Shown piece by piece: positions 37,901-50,300 of a DNA stretch of 64,000 bases. Below the pieces are notes generated by a model. The model was not told the origin of the DNA. It saw only the letters and a list, made by a program, of their open reading frames with translations, and searched no databases. This DNA comes from CAWARU01 sp963805795. Lineage in GTDB: Bacteria > Pseudomonadota > Gammaproteobacteria > UBA6186 > Azoamicaceae. Location: assembly GCA_963805795.1 (NCBI GenBank), contig CAWDVG010000003.1:62001-126000 (forward strand), in the 5' to 3' direction. Each line of letters starts with the position of its first letter. Position 1 is the stretch's first letter. The translations under genes and the position numbers were made by a program.

Positions 37901-40900
37901 AAGAAATTTGGCAAGAAGTATTAGGGCACAAAGAGATTTCGATTTTCCGCAGTATTTTAGATGCTGGCGGGCACTCACTACATTTATTACGGATAGCAGC
38001 AAAAATACAGAAAATTTTCGAGGTGCGCTGTTCAGTAGCAATAATCCTAGAAATGCAAACGATAAAAAAACTTTCCGAATATATAAAGTTTCAATTACAA
38101 GATAATGAAATTTTTTATGTGCCTATCCAAGCAAACAAGCGAGATGCATATCCGCTATCATTCGAGCAAAAGCGATTATGGTTTTTGTCTAAATATACAG
38201 GTAAAAATTCCATCTATAATATAGTAACGGCCTTTAATATAACAGGGGAATTGGATACTGATTTACTAGAAAAATCGATATCGTCTCTACTAGACAGGCA
38301 TCAGACATTTCAAACAAGATTTTATGAAGATCTTCATGGCGTCCCATTTCAGAGGTTAGATAAAATAAACTGTACAAGGACTTTTTGCACAATTCATACC
38401 AATGCGATTGTTGAAACAGATTTGCAAGAAATACTCTATAGAGAATCTTTAGTTGAATTTGATTTAGTGAATGGTAAGTTATTTAAATTTGACCTACATC
38501 CTCTGGCGGGAGGTAATCAGTATATTTTTATTTCGAATGTGCATCATATTATATCCGACGCCTGGTCGTTAAAATTATTTTTCAACGAGTTAAGTATAAC
38601 TTACAATGCATATAGAATGGGGAGGCAACACAAGCTGCCTCAGCTCGATGTTCAATATTTTGACTATGCAATATGGCAAGAAGATATTTCAAGAAGCAAA
38701 AACTGGGACCTTCAATTTAACTATTGGAAAAAAAAGTTGATGGGCTATGAAAATATACACCTGCCTATCAAAGGAAAAAAGCCTCCTGTCAAAACTTATG
38801 GAGGAGGTCACGTTAAGTTTGAACTTAGATCAAGTATAATGGCTGATATGTCCAATTTTATATCCCATAATAATTGCACTATGCATATGTTATTATTATC
38901 TGCGTTTTATTTACTATTACGTTCTTATTCAGGGCAAAACGATTTTATCATTGGCATCCCGGTTTCGAACAGGGAACGATATCAATTTGAAAACATACTT
39001 GGATTTTTTATCAATTTATTACCAATACGCATTACCGGGGATGTTAAAACAAAAACTTCTATACTCCAGCAAGTGAAATTAGCATGTATTGAGGCATATA
39101 GCAATCAAAGTATTCCTTACGATTACCTTGCTACCGAACTTCAAACCAATAGAGATCAAAGTACGACGCCGCTTTTCCAAGTCTTGTTCAATCTAATACA
39201 GGACAGCGACTTGGAGCTTAGCCTCAAAAACACAACCACGAAGAGGATACATTTTGATTCAAATGTATCAAAATTTGATTTGACCTTATCTATTTATGTG
39301 GGTGCAAAGAATATCGTTGGAGATTTTGAATTTAACACAGATTTGTTTGATATTAAATTAATTCAAAGAATGGTATCGAATTATCAGAGTATTTTAGAGA
39401 ATTTTTTGAAAAGCAATGACGAAACTTTGTCTGGAATTAGTATGCTATCGAAAAATGAAATCGAAAAAATACTTTACGGATTTAATCATACTAGAACACA
39501 CTATAATAATTCATTAACAATAGATAGGCTTTTCGAAGCCAAAGTTGCAGAAAGACCTGATGCTGTTGCAGTTCACTTTAATGATGAGCATCTTACCTAC
39601 TCTCAATTAAACAAAAAAGCCAACCAGCTTGCCAAGTATCTTCGTGCACGATACTTGGAGCAGTCAGGTACTGAGTTGCCTCCTGATTCATTGATAGCGC
39701 TTTTTTTGGATCGTTCCTTAGAGTTAGCAATAGCAATTTTAGCTGTCACAAAGGCAGGCTGCGGATTCGTTCCTATTGACACGAGCTACCCGCCTGAAAG
39801 AATCAGCTATATTCTTGACGATACTAAATCAAAATTTGTTATTACGCATGATTTACATTCAGTGAAATTAAATGATATTACAAATTGTGACATGGATGTA
39901 ATTGATGTCAAAAAGGTTTTATCATGCGATTTGTATAAAACGTATGATGAACCTACGCTTCATGGCCCAAATAATCTGATCTATGTGCTATATACCTCCG
40001 GATCGACGGGGAAGCCAAAAGGGGTTTGTATTACACATTTAAGTTTGAATAATTTAGTTACGGCCTTTAGTCAGAAAATTTCTCTTAATTTTGGAAGAAA
40101 ATTCTTAAGTCTTACCACCTATATTTTTGACATTTTCTATTTAGAATTTTTTGGTTCGCTTTGTTTTGGGGCTGAACTTATCTTGGCAGATAATAAACTT
40201 ATTAAAGATCCTAATTCACTGGCAGAATTTATTAATAATAGCGAAGCGGATATTATTCAGGCTACCCCCAGCTTGTGGCAATTGATAATCGATGAACTTG
40301 TTCCATCACCAAAATTAAATATTTTATGCGGAGGAGAACCACTATACCCAATATTGCTTCAGAAATTTTTCAGAGTTACACATGAGGTATGGAATCTGTA
40401 TGGTCCCACCGAGACTACCATTTGGTCTACTGCAAAAAAAATGACACCTGGAGAAAAAATTTCTATAGGCAGTCCCATTAGCAATACAACGATTTTTATA
40501 TTGGATAAGGGTTGTCAACCTGTTCCTAAAGGCGTAGACGGAGAAATATATATAGGGGGTGACGGACTCGCTAGAGGATATCTGAATAACCCCAAGTTGA
40601 CCCATGAAAAGTTTATTAACTTGAAAGTTGGCTTGACTAACCAGGAAAATGCTTATTATGATCTTCGTTTGTATAAAACAGGTGATTTCGGACGCTGGTT
40701 AGAAAACGGTGAAATAGATCTACAAGGTAGAATGGATTTTCAGGTCAAAATACGGGGACACAGAGTAGAACTAATGGAGATAGAAGAACAACTATTGACA
40801 CACAATGATGTTTCGCAATGTGCAGTCGTTGTAAGGACGGCTGCGCCAGATGAGTCGAACACCTTAATTGCATATTATACATCTCACAACTCAATAGAGC

Positions 40901-41304
40901 CTTTAATTCTTAAAAATTATTTGGATAAAAAACTACCCAGTTATTCGATCCCAGATATATTTGTTCTGCTTAAGAAAATGCCGCTAACAAAAAATGGAAA
41001 AATTGATAGGAATGCACTTTCTGAACGAAATATTCGATCCAAGAAAATAAGTAGAGATGTACCAAAAACCGAAATCGAAATCATCTTGGCAGATATATAT
41101 CGTAGTTTATTAAATGTAAATGAAGTGGGTACTAATGAAAATTTCTTTGATATTGGGGGTCATTCGATTAATGCTATGCAATTATTGGCAAGAATAAACA
41201 AGGTCTTCGACACTACTTTGAAGTTGCAGGCCATTTTTGACCATGGGAGAATAGCAGATTTATCGAGGCATATTGAATCGCATAAAAACGTGGAGATTTT
41301 TTAG
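34927..41304 (+). CDS. NRPS, two modules: C-A(Val code)-T-C-A(Gly code)-T
   Basis: 2125 residues. First C domain (about 5-430) has HHLLIDG near 129. First A domain (about 455-960): YTSGTTGIPKG; specificity positions D-A-F-W-L-G-G-T-F, a valine-type code. T near 1014 (AGGHSLH). Second C domain (about 1070-1500): HHIISDAWS near 1206. Second A domain (about 1520-2030): YTSGSTGKPKG; positions D-I-L-Q-L-G-L-I-W, the established glycine code. Final T near 2078 (IGGHSIN). There is no epimerase, methyltransferase or thioesterase. Both modules look functional. It lacks a TubC domain at its start, so its upstream partner is undefined; the next gene begins one base after its stop and has a TubC domain, so Val-Gly is probably handed to that protein. 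Confidence 0.94.
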   Translation: MKIEEQELPLSPYHQIFYNEQQLAHGRYDYNIAFVQCINGHIDINRFKRAISQFTSNTYLYRCAVNERNNKYIWFDLDSPPELETFEVFSEDIAQAYIKREFQLTSQPASRFALFKKDHHEYIFVIVIHHLLIDGLKFDKLITTISELYNNPDSLNFEPLDMQKLHLIKENLNFDKKNQDENCLYKEFWKKRLINFPKGEHIRGNTADKVYNVNTLDFVISKKGYFSWKSNLKYQVSDFTVFLTIFGIITAKYNRNTEIPISYPVAIKKTHDLDLGSTINTVITRFDISSGMTFEDLVLHKIKDIKEELIHSALPIYEIADILCGGKPNISLAETNLKLTPLKIDGCISTVINQYYYDIAGNDIVLEYDLSSEDKVHFRIKYREKYSTKFAEAFFHNFSRVLQLCLENTKQKISSICLLSSPEYERIIHQFNPPDFVFKTEDTLQGIFESIADNMPNKIACATRNVQLTYSELNIKANQLSYYLLEVAKKQFATPFIKGFVVGICLERTTDMIVSMLATIKTGSVYLPIDAEYPPERIKLILMDSGCKIILTNNKSYPVLKKLFDNSCIINLDSHDEIFRQSTKNPPCVTTRHDLGYIIYTSGTTGIPKGILIEQAGIIRLALDRKHIQITDQDRFLQASNVSFDAATFEIWGALLNGATLHLLEDREILGDAGLFGEYLRTHKITILWLTVGLFNQLAAENNVIFSEIKYLLIGGDVLSKSIINALVSLPAYLKPKNILNGYGPSENTTFTTLYSIQKPIDFLNSVPIGSPLSGTTCYILDPNLKPVSIGIVGELYIGGQGLAREYLNRPELTAERFIQNPFSIERRDNEPTCDRLYRTGDLACWLEDGNIEFVGRNDNQVKIRGFRVELQEIEACLMKIDAIDQCAVLVSSEMKNELNSSSNWDQGNSEKYIIIYYTLKASDVIGKQEIKNFLSKHLPAFMMPAYLIQIEKMPLTENGKLDIKQLPTSSVKDETSEGVTELSNEYELMIKEIWQEVLGHKEISIFRSILDAGGHSLHLLRIAAKIQKIFEVRCSVAIILEMQTIKKLSEYIKFQLQDNEIFYVPIQANKRDAYPLSFEQKRLWFLSKYTGKNSIYNIVTAFNITGELDTDLLEKSISSLLDRHQTFQTRFYEDLHGVPFQRLDKINCTRTFCTIHTNAIVETDLQEILYRESLVEFDLVNGKLFKFDLHPLAGGNQYIFISNVHHIISDAWSLKLFFNELSITYNAYRMGRQHKLPQLDVQYFDYAIWQEDISRSKNWDLQFNYWKKKLMGYENIHLPIKGKKPPVKTYGGGHVKFELRSSIMADMSNFISHNNCTMHMLLLSAFYLLLRSYSGQNDFIIGIPVSNRERYQFENILGFFINLLPIRITGDVKTKTSILQQVKLACIEAYSNQSIPYDYLATELQTNRDQSTTPLFQVLFNLIQDSDLELSLKNTTTKRIHFDSNVSKFDLTLSIYVGAKNIVGDFEFNTDLFDIKLIQRMVSNYQSILENFLKSNDETLSGISMLSKNEIEKILYGFNHTRTHYNNSLTIDRLFEAKVAERPDAVAVHFNDEHLTYSQLNKKANQLAKYLRARYLEQSGTELPPDSLIALFLDRSLELAIAILAVTKAGCGFVPIDTSYPPERISYILDDTKSKFVITHDLHSVKLNDITNCDMDVIDVKKVLSCDLYKTYDEPTLHGPNNLIYVLYTSGSTGKPKGVCITHLSLNNLVTAFSQKISLNFGRKFLSLTTYIFDIFYLEFFGSLCFGAELILADNKLIKDPNSLAEFINNSEADIIQATPSLWQLIIDELVPSPKLNILCGGEPLYPILLQKFFRVTHEVWNLYGPTETTIWSTAKKMTPGEKISIGSPISNTTIFILDKGCQPVPKGVDGEIYIGGDGLARGYLNNPKLTHEKFINLKVGLTNQENAYYDLRLYKTGDFGRWLENGEIDLQGRMDFQVKIRGHRVELMEIEEQLLTHNDVSQCAVVVRTAAPDESNTLIAYYTSHNSIEPLILKNYLDKKLPSYSIPDIFVLLKKMPLTKNGKIDRNALSERNIRSKKISRDVPKTEIEIILADIYRSLLNVNEVGTNENFFDIGGHSINAMQLLARINKVFDTTLKLQAIFDHGRIADLSRHIESHKNVEIF

Positions 41305-41305
41305 A

Positions 41306-44300
41306 ATGGACATAGCCAAGTTTATTGATGATTTGAATCAAAAGGGATTTAGTATCGAGATTATAGGTAGTAAACTGTCTATATCATCTCAGAAGAATAT
41401 TAGTTTAACTGCAAAACAAAAAGAATATATTAAAGAAAACCAGAAAAATATTATTGATTTTTTAAGCAAAAACAGCGCAAAAACTTCTAATATTAGAAAA
41501 ATGGAAAGCAAAGATATTTTGCCTTTATCACTGGCGCAACAACGGCTATGGTTTATTAATAAATTTTATCAAGATGGGAATTATGCTTATAATATGCCTA
41601 TTGCATATAAAATTAAGGGGCAACTAGACGTAAGCTTGCTTGAGATCGCATTTAACCGAGTATTTAAGAGACATGATATTTTTCGTACAGTTTTTAAAGA
41701 AGATGCTGATGGAAATATCTATCAAAAAATATTACCGCAGGATTTAAACCCCGCTATAAAAATTATTACAACAGAATTAAATTCAGGTGATGTAGATAAA
41801 TTTTTATTAGAAGAATCATTATCCAGATTCGATTTGACTTCCGGCCCACTAATACGAATACATGTTTTCAATGTAATAAACGCTGATGAAAGGATTTTAT
41901 TGATAAATCAACATCATATTATCAGTGATCAATGGTCATTAGATTTGCTTTTTAGAGAAGCAGGTAATATTTACAATAGTCTGAAATCTGGAAACGAAAT
42001 CCAACTGCCGTCCTTAGATCTGCAGTATGCAGACTACGTGATTTGGGAGAAGGACTTTTTACAGCATAAGGAGTTGCTCAATCAATTTAATTATTGGAGC
42101 GAAAATTTAAAGGGCTACTCTGACCTTAATCTTATCTCTGCGGAAAACAGACCTAAATTTCAAAAAAATGATGGTACAAACATATTTTTTCAGATTGAAA
42201 AAGAAACAATTAACCTGTTAAAGCAATATGCTAAAGCGCATAATGCTACAGTTCATATGGTGCTGTTATCTATTTTTTATATAGTACTATATCGTTACAG
42301 TGGCCAAACGGATATCGTTATTGGCGTACCATCCGCTAACCGTCGGCGTCCCGAAATTGAAAATATTATTGGTTTTTTCGTTAATATGCTCCCCCATAGG
42401 ATAAATCTGAATGATCCAACGGTAGATGAATTAGTAGAATTTGTAAAAGGTGTTTGCCTTAACGCTTATCAAAATCAAGATTACCCATTTGAATATTTAG
42501 TAGAACAATTAAAAGTGAAAAGGGATAATAGTAGAACGCCGATCTTTCAAGTGTCGTTTGCGCATTATAATAAAACTGAAAATCTAAATTTAGACGGGGC
42601 AATAGTTGAAAAGAAAGAATTTAATCGTGGGACTGCTAAATACGACTTAAACTTAACTTTTGAGATGGACGATATTCACTTGAAAGGAGAGCTAGAGTTT
42701 AATTCGTCACTATTTAGTCTGGAAACAGTGCATAATATGGTAGAATCGTATAATGTTATTTTACAAGATGCGATTCAGAATCATAACTGTAAAATCTCTA
42801 GCTTAAGGCTACTTTCTCAATCTTCCTATAACGACATTATTTATAAAAAAAATCAACCTAAAATAAACATCCCGCGAAATAAAGCTGTACACCAGTTGTT
42901 TCAAGAACAGGTGGAAAAAACCCCGAATCATATTGCAGTCGTCTTTGGAGACCAGCAATTGACTTATCGTGAGCTTAATGAGAAAACCAACCAATTAGCA
43001 AATATGCTAAAATTCAAATATAAGAATAAATACCAAAAAGAGATTGGTAAGAATGTCTTTATCGGGCTTCACCTAGATAGATCACTAGAAACTGTTGTAG
43101 CGATATTAAGTGTTCTTAAATCCGGAGCGGGATACGTTCCATTTGACGTTAGCATTCCTTATGATCGATTAAAGTTTCAAATTCTTGATTCTGACTGTAG
43201 TATGGTATTAACTAAATCCAATAAAAATACTAATTACTTAAGCAACATAAAAGAAAACATAATGTTGATTGACCTTGAAGAAATAGAAGAAGAGTTACAT
43301 AAGTATCCCAGCGATAACTTAAGTTGTACCACGAGCGGCGATGATCCCATCTATATAATATATACTTCTGGTAGCACAGGAAAACCAAAAGGGGTTATTC
43401 AGCATCATCATAGTGTTAGGCGCCTCTTTTTAGCGTGCGAGCAACATTTCCAATTCACAGATAAAGATATATGGGCGCTATTCCATTCTTATAGCTTTGA
43501 CATTTCCGTTTGGGAGATGTGGGGAGCATTCTTATATGGAGGCAAATTATTCGTACCCACATACCAGGAAACAAGGGACTTTCAGAAATTCTATGACTTT
43601 TTGGATTTTCATCAAGTCACAGTACTCACCCAAACCCCCAGCGCTTTTTATGAATTAGAAAAAGTCGATGAAGGTAGCAATAAAAAACTCAATCATCTGC
43701 GATACATAATTTTCGCAGGAGAACTTTTAAAAATTCCCCAACTTAAAGATTGGATATCTAAGTACGGAATCGATAGTCCTAAATTGATCAATATGTACGG
43801 AATAACAGAAGTATCAGTACATGCAACTTATAAAAAAATTACTGATGATGATTTAAAAATGGGGGTTTCAAATATTGGTAGACCATTGAATGATATGACA
43901 GCGTATATTTTAGATAGCAATCTTAATCCGCTCCCAATAGGGGTTTCAGGTGAATTATATATGGGTGGAAACGGGCTAGCGATATGTTATTTAAATCAAC
44001 CAGAATTGACAAAACAAAAATTCATTCATAATCCATTTGCCAGCGAAGTTGATAAAAAAAATAATTTTAATTTACTTCTCTATAAAACAGGTGACGTTGT
44101 ACGTTGGTTAAAAAATGGTGATTTAGAATATCTATGTAGAAACGATAATCAAATACAGCTTAGAGGTTTTAGAATAGAATTAGAAGAGATCGAGAATAGA
44201 TTATCATTGCATCCGGATATCCATAATGCAGTTGTCTTATGCAAGGAGAGGTCGCCGTTATCAAAAGATACAACTCAAGTTTCCGATGAGCCCTCGTTAA

Positions 44301-47300
44301 AATATCTTTGCGCTTACTATACTCTAAATGAAAAGAACAATGCCAGTGCAAAGTTAACAAGTCATTCGCTACGCGAATATATGTCGGGGTTATTGCCAGA
44401 TTACATGGTCCCATCCTATTTTACACAATTAGATAACTTTCCATTAACAAAAAATGGCAAGATTGATAAAGCTGCGCTACCCAATCCTAATTTTATTAGC
44501 GTTGAAGATATCGTTCGCTATACAGCGCCCAGTAACGAATTAGAACAGAAATTATGCATTTTGTGGCAGGATCTTTTAGGTCTTGAAAAGGTAAGTACTC
44601 GTAGCAATTTCTTTGAATTGGGCGGCAATTCAATTTTATTGATCCGCCTAGTAGCAAAAATCAAAAAGGAATTTAACCTAAATGTATCTGTTATTGATAT
44701 TTTTACTTACCCTAATATTAAATCCTTAGTAGACTATATAACAGGAAATAACGAAGTTAATGTCTCCTATAAAAGGACGAATAAATCAACAAGTAAAAGC
44801 GATATCGCTATTATTGGATATTCTGGCGCATTTTCAGGTTGCGACTCAGTAGAAGAACTATGGAAGAATATTCTTAATGGGGTAGATTGCATAACCAGAC
44901 TGAATATTGAAGACGCCAGCCGCTTGGGTATACCTAAGCATTTATTAGCGCAAAAAGAATATGTACGGGCAACGGGACTTATTTCGGATATCGACAAATT
45001 TGATGCGGACTTTTTTGGTATTAGTCCAGCTGAAGCAAAGTTTATCGATCCTCAAACAAGGGTATTTATAGAACATTCATGGAAGGCTTTGGAAGAAGCG
45101 GGATATATAAGCAAACGCCATAATATACCCATCGGTGTATTTGCAGGAGCTGGCAAGGCCACATATCTACACCAAAATCTTAGTAAAAGTTCCATGATAC
45201 AAGAAGCAGGCTATGATTGGGAAATGGATACTCTTAGTGATCCGAGAAGATTAGCGAGTCTAACTAGTTTTTATCTAGATCTCCAAGGTCCTTCAATTTT
45301 TTTGGATACGGCTTGTTCAACATCGATGGTCGCAATTATTGAAGCGGTCATACATTTACAGGTCGGACTATGTGATCTTGCCATTACTGGAGGGAGCACG
45401 TTATATTTTCCAGAGAATTTTGGATACTTGTATAAAAACAGTATGGTCGGTTCTCCAGATGGAGTGTGTGCGCCATTTTCTAAAAATGCGGGAGGTATAG
45501 TGCCTGGATCGGGCGTGGGCGTTCTAGTCTTAAAAAGATTAGAAGATGCCTTAAAGGATAAAGATAGAATATCTGCAGTAATCAAGGGATACGGAATTAA
45601 TAACGACGGCAATAGGAAAGTGGGCTATGTTGCTCCAAGCGTCCAAGGTCAGAAAAATTGTATTTTATCAGCTTTAGATGCTGCAAATATACCAAAAGAA
45701 TCCATTAGCTATATTGAATGCCATGGTACAGGCACCCAATTAGGCGATTCTATTGAAATCTCAACATTAAAAGAAATATTCGGTGCCAATGGGCCACAAG
45801 ATCAAAAGCAGTTTTTGGGTTCTATAAAAGCTAATATAGGGCATACTGATACTGCTGCTGGAATAGCCAGTTTTATTAAAGTATGCAAAATGTTTGAAGC
45901 GAAGAAAATTCCGCCGCAAATAAATTGTGAAATAGTCAATGAACAACTTAATAGCGAAAATATTTCATTCAATATAGTAAAGCAGCAGCAAGATTGGACA
46001 GTGAGTCAATACCCGCGTAGGGCGGGTATAACCAGTTTGGGAATAGGAGGTACTAATGCCCACATAATTTTAGAGGAACCCAGTGAGATCATTCAACAAT
46101 GTAACTCAATTCATATGTGTGAGCCCCCTACCCATTATCTGTTTTCGATTTCTGCAAAATCATCATATTCCTTAACTCAGGCAAAAAGTAATTTGTTAGC
46201 AATTATAAAAAATTCAAATGCTAATGATTTACAGAATATTGCCTATACTTTACATACTGCCAGAGAGGAATTTTCAAATAGATGCATGATTGTTGGCAAG
46301 GATCAGGAGTCAATCGTAAGGGTGCTAGCATGCGAAACACCTGAGGAAGCTGCTTTCTTCAATGAAAATGCGGTTATTAACCCGGAAAAAGAAGTAACAA
46401 TAGTATTTCTGTGCACAATAATCGGACGTAAATGCTTTAGTATAAATAACCATTTATATAAAATAATACCATTCTATCGTCAACAAATTGATAAGTGTCG
46501 TAATATTATTGAGAATCATTTGAATGAAAAATATGACAGTATAATTAATCAAGAAATTTATACCGATTTAGTTGGGTTTGTAATTAGCTATGCTCTGTCT
46601 GAGCTTTTAATCAGTTGGAACATAAAACCCGAATACTTAGTAGGCTTGGGATCCGAAAGATATTTAATAGCATGTATTTCTGGGATTTTATCTTTAGAAG
46701 AAGCACTTTGTGCGATAATTAAAAATATAGAATTTACTGAAATTAAAGCTCAAAGATTATCTGGTTCAGAGAAAATAAAAATGATCCAAGATGAAAAAAG
46801 TTTTCAGCAATTACCCTCATCAGATGCTATATTTATTGATATCGGTTTGGGCTATCATTTAATTGATTTCATTAAGTCTTATAAAGACAGTCATTTATCA
46901 TCAAATCCATTAATAAGTTTAATAAAGCATGAGGAGAAAGCCTGCGACTATGAATATTTTTTAAGTAAAATTGGTAAGCTATGGTTACAGGGAGTTAGGA
47001 TTGATTGGAATAAATTTTATGAAAATCAAGATTGCCGACGTGTATCATTGCCCACGTATTCTTTTGAAAAGAAACATTTCTGGGTGAATTCCGAAATATG
47101 CTCGAATCCAGAAAAACAAGCGATGGTTCAGCCAAACAATCAAAATGCCTACGGTAAAGAGACAGCTCAGGTGGATTTTGTAGTCAATGAGCTGAAGGCG
47201 CTTTGGTCTAAGATCCTTGAAATTGAAGATATTAATATTAACGCCAATTTTTTTGACTTAGGCGGAAATTCGGTTATTGCAATCCGTTTAATGCAATTCA

Positions 47301-50300
47301 TTTCTGATAGTTTCAACGTAGATATCTCGATCAATACCCTGTTTGAAAATCCTACAATATCTTCATTTAGCCATTTTCTGGTTGACCATCTCACTTTAGA
47401 AAGGCCCTTGCATCTTGATACTCATATCGAACAAACTTCTACCCAACAAGGAAAAAGAATATCTAATCATGCGTTAATGAATCAAGTGAAAACGCTTTGG
47501 TCAGAAGTGTTTATGATTAGGGATATTGATGTGGGTAGTAATTTTTTTGATTTAGGTGGTAATTCAGTTACTGCCATACGTCTAATCCAACGTATTTCAG
47601 ATCATTTTAACATCGAAGTTTCTATAAATGATTTATTTGAGAACCCAACGATTCATTCTTTTAGTTCAACTCTGTCAAAAAATTTAACGACGGTAGATTC
47701 ATCATTTAAACAAATTGTACCAGATGTTAAAAATGCGCATGAACCATTTCCGTTAACAGATATTCAAAGAGCCTATGTGTTAGGAAGACAAAATCTATAT
47801 GATTTAGGTAATGTCGCAACACATTCCTACATTGAAAGAGACTATTATGACTTAGATATAGATAAAGTCGAGGGTATCTTTAATAAATTATTAATTAGAC
47901 ATCCAATGCTTAGAGTGGTCTTTGACTCCAACTCAGTTACTCAACGAATTCTACCAGAGGTTCCTTACTATAAAATAGAAATACAACACATTAATACTCT
48001 GGACAAGAAGTTACAAGAAACGAAACTGAATGAATGGAGAGAGGTAATGTCTCATCAAGTATTAGACATTACCACATGGCCCATTTTTGATATTAGATGC
48101 TCTATTTTACCTGATAAAATAAAACTACACCTAAGTTTTGAAGTTCTCGTACTGGATGGGCAAAGCCTTAGTATTTTAATGAATGAGTGGACCAGGCTTT
48201 ACAATGATCCGGCCGGCGAGCTTCCAAAACTGGATTGTGGATTTAGAGATTGTGTCATTAATTATCAAAATTTAATGGAGACTCAACGGTATATTAAAGA
48301 TAAGGACTATTGGTTAAAACGGGTCAATACTTTTCCGCCACGTCCTAATTTACCACTACACGCTCATCCTGAAAAGATACAATCACCAACCTTTAAGCGA
48401 TGCGCTAAATATATTGATATAAAAACTTGGAAAAAATTTACAAATAAATGTAATAGTGTCAAGCCATATATTACCCCAACTGCCGCACTCGCTCTTATCT
48501 ATGGGATTGTTTTGGCCCGTTGGAGTAAAAGCGATCACCTTGCGATTAACATGACATTTTTCAATAGATTGCCATTGCATTCCGACATTGACACGGTAGT
48601 TGGAGATTTTACTTCTCTAGAATTACTAGAGTTTAACTTAACTGAATTAAGGCCACTTAGTTTCTTCCAAAAGGCATTAAAATTGCAGTCACGGTTATAT
48701 AATGATTTGGATCACGTGCTTTTTTCTGGAGTTGAACTGCAACGTGAAATTAATAAAATATCTGGCAATTATACAAGCGTTTCTTATCCTATCGTCTTTA
48801 CTAGTTTGTTAAGCCTGAATATGCAAGGGGGTGCCTTTTTATCAAAAAGTCTTATTGACGACACCTCTAATGATATAACACAAACATCTCAAGTATGGTT
48901 GGATAATAAGGCCTATCTTTTGAAGCAAGGGTTTGTTGCAGAATGGGATTATGTTGAAGAATTATTTCCCGAAGGCATGATAGAAAGCATGCACGAGTGC
49001 TATTGTAAGCTTATTGAATATTTAGCGGATGCCGACTGGAATCAGGCTGAGCTTCCTGAATTATTAGACCTTAAAACACTTGAGCTCATAAAATCTGTCA
49101 ATGCATCCATAAAAAATTTTAAAGAAAACCTATTACATGAACCTTTCTTTATTAATGCTCAGAATACGCCAAATAAAATGGCTGTAATAAGTGGCACGGG
49201 CAATCTTTCCTATCAGGAGCTGGCCATAAAGTCTAACCGTATTGCGAATGGTTTGAAGGAACGCGGTGTTGCCCCAAATAAGCTCGTGGCAGTCATAATG
49301 AATAAAGGTTGGGAACAATTAGCTGCTTGCTACGGAATCCTTTTGTCTGGGTCAGCCTATCTTCCAATAGACCCGGAATGGCCGCTTGTCCGAATTCTCG
49401 AGGTTTTGGCACAGGGAGAGGTCAAGATCATTTTGACACAAAATGAGGTAATGAAAAAATTGCGTAGTGAAATAGGTTTGGAGCATAATTTCACCTGCCT
49501 ATGCGTCGATAGTGAATCCCCTTGGAATGACTATTCTTCAGAACAGCTACCGCGTCAACAAGGGATGGATGATATTGCCTATGTGCTTTTCACATCTGGC
49601 AGCACTGGCAAGCCTAAGGGTGCTGTTTTAACTCATCGAAATGTCACCAACACCTTGTTGGATGTAAATGATAGGTTCCATGTTAACTCGACGGATGCGA
49701 TTTTAGCACTCTCAAATCTCACATTTGATCTATCTGTTTACGATACTTTTGCAGTACTATCTGCTGGCGGCACTATAGTAATGCCTGCTTCAAGTAAGAT
49801 TAAAGATCCAGGTTCATGGGTTCCCTTGATCATTGATAATAAAGTTACACTCTGGAACACGGTTCCAATGTATATGCGCATGCTCGTTGAGTATACACAG
49901 ACACTACCATCTGATGATTTAAGGAAGTTGCAAAATACACTTAGAGTTGTCATGATGAGTGGAGATTGGATCCCGCTTGAGTTACCTAATGCGATTAAAT
50001 CCATATTTAGAAATGTAGATGTAAATAGCTTAGGAGGGCCAACAGAGTGCTCTATTTGGTCTATTACCTATAACATAAAAGATATTGAACCCACTTGGAC
50101 TAGTATTCCTTATGGGAAAGCTCTTGCGAATCAGAAAAATTATGTTCTTAACGATAGTCTAGAATATTGTCCTGTAGATGTTGAAGGACATATTTATTTT
50201 GGAGGCGTTGGTGTTGGGAAGTGCTATTGGAATGATGATAAATTGACATCTGAGAAATTTATTACACACCCCAAAACAGGCGAAAGATTGTTTAGAACTG

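Noticed and set aside
41273..41305. TTG start of the large hybrid gene inside the preceding NRPS
   Set aside because: ATG 41306 has a ribosome site and begins exactly at the TubC docking domain.
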